Positions 6,325-10,405 of a stretch of DNA of 10,405 nucleotides are shown here, one piece after another (the first letter of the stretch is position 1; each line of letters starts with the position of its first letter). The translations under genes were made by a program, and so were the position numbers. Source of the stretch: an uncultured Collinsella sp. (GTDB lineage Bacteria; Actinomycetota; Coriobacteriia; Coriobacteriales; Coriobacteriaceae); contig CAAEOE010000065.1 of NCBI GenBank assembly GCA_900757505.1, forward strand, positions 1 to 10,405, written 5' to 3'. The notes under the pieces were generated by a model. That model searched no databases, was not told the DNA's origin, and saw only the letters and a list, made by a program, of their open reading frames with translations.

Positions 6325-6360
6325 GAGCGCGCAATCGCCATCGATCGAAAGGATCGAATC

Positions 6361-6921
6361 ATGAAGTTTGTTTGCCCCGTTTGCGGTTATGTGGAAGAGT
6401 TCGACGGCGACCAGCTGCCCGAGGATTTTAAGTGCCCCCAGTGCGGCGTTCCCGGTTCTCGTTTCCTGAAGCAGGAGGAGGGCCAGCTTGAGTGGGCCGC
6501 CGAGCACGTCGTGGGCGTCGCCAAGATGGAGGGTGTCTCTGAGGACATCGTTGCCGACCTGCGCGCCAACTTTGAGGGCGAGTGCTCTGAGGTCGGTATG
6601 TACCTGGCCATGGCTCGCGTCGCTCATCGCGAGGGCTATCCCGAGATCGGCCTGTACTGGGAAAAGGCTGCCCACGAGGAGGCCGAGCATGCCGCCAAGT
6701 TCGCCGAGCTCCTGGGCGAGGTCGTGACCGACTCCACCAAGAAGAACCTCGAGATGCGCGTTGAGGCCGAGAACGGCGCCACCGCCGGCAAGACCGATCT
6801 TGCCAAGCGTGCCAAGGCCGCCGGCCTCGATGCCATCCACGACACCGTGCACGAGATGGCTCGCGACGAGGCCCGCCACGGCAAGGCTTTCGCCGGCCTG
6901 CTCAAGCGCTACTTTGGCTAA
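6361..6921 (+). CDS. reverse rubrerythrin (rubredoxin-like domain then ferritin-like diiron domain)
   Basis: 186 residues. The rubredoxin-type iron site comes first (C5-x-x-C8 in CPVCGY, C25-x-x-C28 in CPQCGVPGS). The four-helix ferritin-like domain follows, with diiron ligand motifs NFEGECSEVGMY (70-81, E72/E75), KAAHEEAEH (102-110) and E-M-A-R-D-E-A-R-H (165-173). In ordinary rubrerythrin the rubredoxin part is C-terminal, so the order here defines the reverse type, which reduces hydrogen peroxide (and oxygen) to water with electrons from NADH via rubredoxin reductase-like partners. It is cytosolic and a main peroxide defence of anaerobes. ATG at 6361 has AAAGGA seven bases upstream; the frame stays open to 6256, but the promoter lies there. 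Codon use is strongly biased to GAG, AAG and GCC, unlike the neighbours, as expected for high expression. It is a single-gene unit closed by the terminator at 6957. Confidence 0.95.
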   Translation: MKFVCPVCGYVEEFDGDQLPEDFKCPQCGVPGSRFLKQEEGQLEWAAEHVVGVAKMEGVSEDIVADLRANFEGECSEVGMYLAMARVAHREGYPEIGLYWEKAAHEEAEHAAKFAELLGEVVTDSTKKNLEMRVEAENGATAGKTDLAKRAKAAGLDAIHDTVHEMARDEARHGKAFAGLLKRYFG

Positions 6922-6956
6922 GCCAACCGCCTGAGAGACATTCTCTAGCTTTATAA

Positions 6957-6985
6957 GGCCCGGACCGCATGGTTCGGGCCTTTTT
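6957..6985 (+). terminator. strong Rho-independent terminator after the rubrerythrin gene
   Basis: GGCCCGGACC (6957-6966) pairs with GGTTCGGGCC (6971-6980) over 10 bp with one G-U pair and a GCAT loop, followed directly by TTTTT. It lies 35 bases after the stop codon and eight bases before the end of the convergent pdxR-like gene. On the minus strand it lacks a T-run, so it serves mainly the plus-strand gene. Confidence 0.93.
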
Positions 6986-6992
6986 CGTGGGC

Positions 6993-8408
6993 TTATTGCA
7001 GCTGTTCTTGAAGAACGATGAGCGAATGAGGGCTCAGGTCGTCGTATTGAATGAGGACGCGAGATGGAGCGTTCTTAGTCGATGCCCGATCACCCGTCCA
7101 CAGGCAATCGGCGATGTTGACATAGGAAATACGAGCGTCAGCGAGAGCCTTCGCGAAACTCTCCCCCGCCTTGTCCTCGGCCAGGGCAACGGTGCAGTAA
7201 AGGCCCGCGTCTGCGTGTTCGATCGAGACTTCCCCTGCCGGAAACGCCTTCCGTACAAGCGCCGCTAGGCCATCACGCGCCTCGCGAGCACGAACGCGCA
7301 CGCGGTTCACATGCCGCTCGTAATCACCCGATTCCAGCAAACGCGCCAAAGCGACCTGGTCAATAGAGCTCACCGACGAGGCGTAAAAACCAAGGTTGTG
7401 CCTAAACCGGTCCATTAGCTGGTCGGGCAGCACCATGTACGCTAAACGCAACGCCGATGACAGACTCTTCGAAAACGTGTTGGTGTAGATAACCGACTGG
7501 GCGGCATCGATCGACGCGAGCGCGGGAATCGGCTTGCCGGCAAGGCGAAACTCACAATCAAAGTCATCTTCGATGAGATACCGATCTGGTCGCTCGGCGG
7601 CCCAGCTCAGCAGCGCATAGCGACGCGCAATGCTCATCACAAGACCGGTCGGATACTGATGGGACGGCATCAGGTGAAGGACATCGGTCCCGCTTTTCTG
7701 CAGAGTGCTCAAGTCCACGCCCTCATCATCCAACGGGATATGTCGAACTTTGCAGCCCATAGCCTGATAGATACGCGTCAGACGCAAATAGCCCGGATCC
7801 TCAACCGCATACACCTTGTCCGCGCCAAGCAACTGAACCAACATGGTATCGAGCAGCTGGGCGCCCGCACCGATAACGATGTTGTTGGGGTCGACATTCA
7901 TACCCCTTGTCCCGTGCAGATGGTGAGCAATTGCGCGTCGCAGCCGAGCAGTGCCCTGCGCCGGTGCGGGCGAAAAGATTTCGCGCTCGTCTTCGGATGC
8001 CAGCGTCGCCCGTAGCGCGCTTTGCCAAAGCCGCGCCGCCTCCAAAGCGGAAGGAGAAAGCGCATCGAATCGCTCGACCTGTCCGTTGGCATCATGCGCA
8101 CTGGGGCCCACAGAGACGGCATCTCGGTCGATGCCCTCCGTAGCCAAAGGCAAAACCGGTGCATCCGGGAGCTCGCACGCATAGTAGCCACGACGCGGCA
8201 TTGAGCAAATATAGCCCTCGGCAAGTAGCTGGCTATATGCATTCTCGATAGTAATGACACTAATGCCCAGATGACTGGCAAAGGCGCGCTTGGACGGAAG
8301 ATGCTCCCCCGCCGCAATGCGCCCAGCAACAATATCGTCTCGAATTTGCTGATAAACATACTCATAGAGCGATGCCTCGCCGCGTTGTTCCAAATTGTAG
8401 TCAAGCAT
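6993..8408 (-). CDS. pdxR: MocR/PdxR-type regulator: GntR winged helix fused to an aminotransferase-like PLP domain
   Basis: 471 residues. Residues about 10-80 are a GntR-type winged helix (SLYEYVYQQIRDDIVAGRI, LPSKRAFASHLGIS, VITIENAYSQLLAEGYI). From about 115 to the end is a fold-type I aminotransferase domain: EDPGY at 203-207, PSHQYPTG at 248-255, EDDFDCEFR at 280-288, and the PLP-binding lysine K314 in FSKSL. The protein uses PLP as effector, not for catalysis. It is divergent from pdxS-pdxT, with 145 bases between the start codons, the usual setting for PdxR, which activates pdxST when PLP is low and often represses itself. I chose ATG at 8408 because AGGTGG lies seven bases upstream. 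The frame extends to a TTG at 8441 with no ribosome site. The symbol rests on context; biochemical specificity is not shown. Confidence 0.88.
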   Translation of the reverse strand: MLDYNLEQRGEASLYEYVYQQIRDDIVAGRIAAGEHLPSKRAFASHLGISVITIENAYSQLLAEGYICSMPRRGYYACELPDAPVLPLATEGIDRDAVSVGPSAHDANGQVERFDALSPSALEAARLWQSALRATLASEDEREIFSPAPAQGTARLRRAIAHHLHGTRGMNVDPNNIVIGAGAQLLDTMLVQLLGADKVYAVEDPGYLRLTRIYQAMGCKVRHIPLDDEGVDLSTLQKSGTDVLHLMPSHQYPTGLVMSIARRYALLSWAAERPDRYLIEDDFDCEFRLAGKPIPALASIDAAQSVIYTNTFSKSLSSALRLAYMVLPDQLMDRFRHNLGFYASSVSSIDQVALARLLESGDYERHVNRVRVRAREARDGLAALVRKAFPAGEVSIEHADAGLYCTVALAEDKAGESFAKALADARISYVNIADCLWTGDRASTKNAPSRVLIQYDDLSPHSLIVLQEQLQ

Positions 8409-8419
8409 GAGTTTGCCAC

Positions 8420-8461
8420 CTGACCTTATCGAGCTGTTCAATCTGATATTAATCTGACCTT
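8420..8461. promoter_or_regulatory. direct-repeat operator candidate for PdxR
   Basis: Two tandem 11-mers, AATCTGATATT (8440-8450) and AATCTGACCTT (8451-8461), differ at two positions. A further CTGACCTT copy is at 8420-8427. MocR/PdxR proteins are known to bind direct repeats between their own gene and pdxST. These repeats overlap the pdxR promoter candidate and lie directly upstream of the pdxS promoter candidate, which would suit repression of pdxR and activation of pdxS from one site. Confidence 0.5.
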
Positions 8462-8474
8462 GTAATTATCTCAA
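8446..8474 (-). promoter_or_regulatory. promoter candidate for the pdxR-like gene
   Basis: On the minus strand, -35 TTGAGA (8474-8469), a 17-base spacer and -10 TAATAT (8451-8446) match consensus at five and four of six bases. Transcription would start near 8439, about 30 bases before the start codon at 8408. This fits the choice of that start, since the TTG at 8441 would lie at or before the transcript start. Confidence 0.5.
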
Positions 8475-8488
8475 AAACTGAGTATTTC
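8460..8488 (+). promoter_or_regulatory. weak promoter candidate for pdxS-pdxT
   Basis: TTGTAA (8460-8465), 17 bases, TATTTC (8483-8488). The -10 is poor, as expected for a promoter that needs an activator, and the AATCTGA repeats end right at its -35. An alternative -10, TGTAAT (8461-8466), lacks a good -35. The assignment is tentative. Confidence 0.3.
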
Positions 8489-8553
8489 GCCATACCCAGC
8501 TCCCCGATAAGATGTTCCGTCAAGCAATGCATATGCCAACCAAGGGAGCAACC

Positions 8554-9444
8554 ATGGCAGAACAGACCAGCAAGGCCGATCGCGTTAAACTCAATCGCGA
8601 GCTCGCACAGATGCTCAAGGGCGGCGTCATCATGGACGTCACCACGCCCGAGCAAGCACGCATCGCCGAGGAGGCGGGCGCCTGCGCCGTCATGGCACTC
8701 GAGCGCATCCCGGCCGACATCCGTGCTGCGGGCGGTGTGTCGCGCATGAGCGACCCCAAGATGATCAAGGGCATCCAGGAGGCCGTCTCCATCCCCGTTA
8801 TGGCCAAGTGCCGTATCGGCCACATTGTCGAGGCGCAGGTCCTGCAGGCCATCGAGATCGATTACATCGACGAGTCCGAGGTTCTCTCCCCTGCCGATGA
8901 CGTCTATCACATCGACAAGACTCAGTTTGACGTGCCGTTTGTCTGCGGCGCCCGCGATCTGGGCGAGGCGCTGCGCCGTGTTGCCGAGGGCGCCACGATG
9001 ATTCGCACCAAGGGCGAGCCGGGCACGGGCGACGTCGTTCAGGCCGTGCGTCACATGCGCAAAATCCAAAAGCAAATCCGCGACGTTGTTGCCCTGCGCG
9101 ACGATGAGCTCTTTGAGGCAGCCAAGCAACTGCAGGTTCCGGTCGAGCTGGTGCGCGAGGTCCATGCCACGGGCAAGCTTCCCGTCGTGAACTTTGCCGC
9201 CGGCGGTGTAGCGACCCCCGCCGACGCCGCGCTGATGATGCAGCTGGGCGCCGAGGGCGTTTTTGTCGGCTCGGGCATCTTTAAGAGCGGCGACCCCGCC
9301 AAGCGCGCCTCCGCCATCGTCAAGGCCGTGGCGAACTTCACCGACGCCAAGCTCATCGCCGAGCTTTCGGAGGACCTGGGCGAGGCCATGGTGGGCATCA
9401 ACGCCGACGAGATCGAGATCATCATGGAGGAGCGCGGGCGCTAG
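8554..9444 (+). CDS. pdxS: pyridoxal 5'-phosphate synthase, synthase subunit PdxS
   Basis: 296 residues, full length for the family. PdxS makes PLP from ribose 5-phosphate, glyceraldehyde 3-phosphate and ammonia supplied by PdxT; twelve PdxS and twelve PdxT form the complex in the cytosol. Conserved features are D28 in GGVIMDVT, K85 in PVMAKCRIGH (covalent substrate lysine), K153 in RTKGEPGTGD (second lysine) and the phosphate-binding blocks GGVATPADAALMMQLGAEG and FVGSGIF (217-243). ATG at 8554 has AAGGGAG five bases upstream. An in-frame ATG at 8512 would add 14 residues without a ribosome site and was not used. The gene is followed 20 bases later by pdxT in the same direction, so one operon; the divergent PdxR-type regulator probably controls both. 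Confidence 0.97.
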   Translation: MAEQTSKADRVKLNRELAQMLKGGVIMDVTTPEQARIAEEAGACAVMALERIPADIRAAGGVSRMSDPKMIKGIQEAVSIPVMAKCRIGHIVEAQVLQAIEIDYIDESEVLSPADDVYHIDKTQFDVPFVCGARDLGEALRRVAEGATMIRTKGEPGTGDVVQAVRHMRKIQKQIRDVVALRDDELFEAAKQLQVPVELVREVHATGKLPVVNFAAGGVATPADAALMMQLGAEGVFVGSGIFKSGDPAKRASAIVKAVANFTDAKLIAELSEDLGEAMVGINADEIEIIMEERGR

Positions 9445-9464
9445 TCCAGCAGAAAGGATCGCAC

Positions 9465-10052
9465 ATGAGCGATTACGCAGACCAGACGGTCGCCGTGCTG
9501 GCGGTCCAAGGTGCTTTTGCCGAGCACGAGGCAAGACTATCCGAGCTTGGCGCACGTTGTATTGAGCTGAGACAGGCGGCTGATTTGAAGCAGGACTTTG
9601 ACCGTCTGGTACTTCCCGGCGGCGAGTCCACCGTTCAAGGGAAGCTGCTTGATGAGTTGGGCATGCTCGAGGAGCTTCGCGCCCGTATCGCTGAAGGCAT
9701 GCCCGTCCTGGGCACCTGCGCCGGCTTGATTCTGCTGGCGCGCGACCTTGCCGCCCACGACGATAAGGGGACGCCGCGCCTGGCAACCATGGATGTACTT
9801 GTCGAGCGCAATGCCTACGGCAGGCAGCTCGGCAGCTTTCGAGCCAAGGGACAGGTAGCCGGCATCGACGGTGAGGTGCCGCTGACGTTTATCCGCGCGC
9901 CCCGCATCGTCGAAGTGCACGGCGACGCTGAGGCTCTAGCAGAAGTCGACGGCTGTATCGTCGCCGCCCGCCAAGGCAACCAGCTCGGCGTTACCTTTCA
10001 CCCCGAACTCGACGAGGATACCCGCCTCCACGAACTGTTCCTACAAATGTAG
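9465..10052 (+). CDS. pdxT: pyridoxal 5'-phosphate synthase, glutaminase subunit PdxT
   Basis: 195 residues, full length for class I glutaminases of the PdxT/SNO type. It hydrolyses glutamine and passes ammonia through a channel to PdxS. The catalytic triad is visible: C85 in LGTCAGLI, H179 and E181 in TFHPELDED. The oxyanion loop PGGEST is at 51-56, and the R-N-x-x-G-R-Q block at 115-121 reads RNAYGRQ where RNSFGRQ is more common, a mild change. ATG at 9465 has AAAGGA seven bases upstream. It is last in the pdxST operon. No classic terminator with a T-run directly follows; the nearest strong hairpin is the palindrome at 10074-10141. Confidence 0.96.
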   Translation: MSDYADQTVAVLAVQGAFAEHEARLSELGARCIELRQAADLKQDFDRLVLPGGESTVQGKLLDELGMLEELRARIAEGMPVLGTCAGLILLARDLAAHDDKGTPRLATMDVLVERNAYGRQLGSFRAKGQVAGIDGEVPLTFIRAPRIVEVHGDAEALAEVDGCIVAARQGNQLGVTFHPELDEDTRLHELFLQM

Positions 10053-10073
10053 GCATCGAAATCAACAAACGAA

Positions 10074-10141
10074 ATGAGAGTGGATAATCTCCCACTTTGA
10101 GCTTAAATGCAGGCTCAAACCGGGAGATTATCCACTCTCAT
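10074..10141. repeat. long inverted repeat 1: 20-bp perfect arms
   Basis: ATGAGAGTGGATAATCTCCC (10074-10093) is the exact reverse complement of 10122-10141. Inside lies a second perfect 7-bp stem, TTTGAGC/GCTCAAA (10096-10102 with 10113-10119), with a ten-base loop. No T-run follows on the plus strand. It begins 21 bases after the pdxT stop codon, so it may protect the 3' end of that transcript or be a mobile palindromic repeat. No open frame fits. Confidence 0.85.
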
Positions 10142-10151
10142 ACTATGTAGT

Positions 10152-10199
10152 CGTTGGGGACGTTCTTAAACGACTAGTCAAACAAGAACGTCCCCAGCG
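10152..10199. repeat. long inverted repeat 2: GGGGACGTTCTT arms
   Basis: CGTTGGGGACGTTCTT (10152-10167) pairs with AAGAACGTCCCCAGCG (10184-10199) over 16 bp, 13 of them contiguous and perfect, with one T-G. The 16-base loop contains ACTAGT. The GGGGAC end is shared with the palindrome at 1882-1918, which suggests the same kind of repeat. CTATCTTTTAG follows on the plus strand, so weak terminator activity for pdxST is possible. Confidence 0.8.
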
Positions 10200-10256
10200 G
10201 CTATCTTTTAGCAGGTCTGGATCATGGCAATGCCGATGTTTTGGCACCGACAGCGA

Positions 10257-10357
10257 GCGCCCACCAGAGCGAACAAATTGGCACGAAAAGAGGACGGCAT
10301 AGACCTTCTGGTCATGCCGTCCTCTTTGAATGACAAGTTGTTCGCTCTGGTGGGCGC
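10257..10357. repeat. nested inverted repeat 3: 20-bp outer arms around a 14-bp hairpin
   Basis: GCGCCCACCAGAGCGAACAA (10257-10276) is perfectly complementary to 10338-10357. Within it, AAAGAGGACGGCAT (10287-10300) is perfectly complementary to 10314-10327, and GACC/GGTC closes a TTCT loop. The whole 101 bases can fold into one long hairpin. The inner hairpin is followed by TTTTCG on the minus strand and so resembles a minus-strand terminator. No gene can be supported here. Confidence 0.85.
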
Positions 10358-10370
10358 GCAGCGTCAACTA

Positions 10371-10398
10371 GTTACGCGGTTTGGTAAAACCGCGTAAC
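10371..10398. repeat. inverted repeat 4: 12-bp perfect hairpin
   Basis: GTTACGCGGTTT (10371-10382) is the exact reverse complement of AAACCGCGTAAC (10387-10398), with a four-base GGTA loop. It sits 13 bases after inverted repeat 3 and is flanked by CAACTA on the left and CCAACTA on the right. On the plus strand no T-run follows. The window ends seven bases later, so its context to the right is unknown. Confidence 0.8.
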
Positions 10399-10405
10399 CC
10401 AACTA

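Noticed and set aside
8512..8553. Upstream ATG start for pdxS
   Set aside because: The extra 14 residues are not part of the family and no ribosome site precedes them; AAGGGAG precedes 8554.
8449..9786. 445-codon open frame on the minus strand
   Set aside because: It lies opposite pdxS and the start of pdxT, has no recognisable domain or ribosome site, and its openness is a by-product of GC-rich codon use in the real genes.
10257..10357. Invertible promoter (inverton) flanked by the 20-bp repeats
   Set aside because: The interior is itself nearly palindromic, shows no promoter hexamers, and no invertase gene or downstream gene is in view.
10143..10367. 74-codon minus-strand frame in the palindrome cluster
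   Set aside because: It consists almost entirely of inverted-repeat sequence and has no ribosome site.
1..10405. tRNA, rRNA or CRISPR array
   Set aside because: No cloverleaf, rRNA-like stretch or regularly spaced repeat was seen; the repeats present are isolated palindromes.

Overview
The window looks like chromosomal DNA of a GC-rich, strictly anaerobic Gram-positive bacterium, most likely a gut actinobacterium of the Coriobacteriia (Collinsella-like). The reasons are the GC-rich codon use, strong AGGAGG-type ribosome binding sites, the pdxS-pdxT route to vitamin B6 with a divergent MocR-type regulator, a reverse rubrerythrin, and short palindromic intergenic repeats. The lineage is inferred from gene content; no search was run.

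Layout. (1) 29-1786, minus: a long coiled-coil DUF2130 protein with a zinc-ribbon-like start and a possible PD-(D/E)XK nuclease-like C-terminal part. (2) 1845-3073, minus: a compact three-gene unit read HIRAN-domain protein, then a 59-residue charged protein (2549-2728), then a calcineurin-like phosphoesterase. It ends at a clear terminator (1845-1879), with a REP-like palindrome (1882-1918) in front of that terminator. (3) 3074-3498: about 420 bases holding a 27-residue membrane peptide gene (3310-3393, minus) that resembles holin-like type I toxins. Its Shine-Dalgarno sits in a hairpin, and a 17-bp hairpin that forms fully only in plus-strand RNA overlaps its 3' end. (4) 3499-6104, minus: an iron-type alcohol dehydrogenase followed 8 bases later by an aldehyde dehydrogenase, an alcohol/aldehyde/acid redox pair. 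(5) 6105-6360: a divergent control region with two Rex-like operator candidates on the adh side and a good promoter and leader hairpin on the rubrerythrin side. (6) 6361-6921, plus: reverse rubrerythrin, closed by a strong terminator at 6957-6985. (7) 6993-8408, minus: a PdxR-type MocR regulator, divergent from (8) pdxS-pdxT (8554-10052, plus), the two subunits of PLP synthase. Tandem 11-bp repeats and promoter-like hexamers lie between them. (9) 10053-10405: no gene; four separate perfect or near-perfect inverted repeats in a row.

How the parts fit. Most of the window is redox housekeeping (alcohol/aldehyde oxidoreduction and peroxide removal) plus PLP synthesis under its own PLP-binding regulator. 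The parts least explained by ordinary annotation are the putative type I toxin-antitoxin locus at about 3270-3490, the small charged protein in the HIRAN-phosphoesterase unit, the Rex-like sites at 6122-6203, and the palindrome cluster at 10074-10398.
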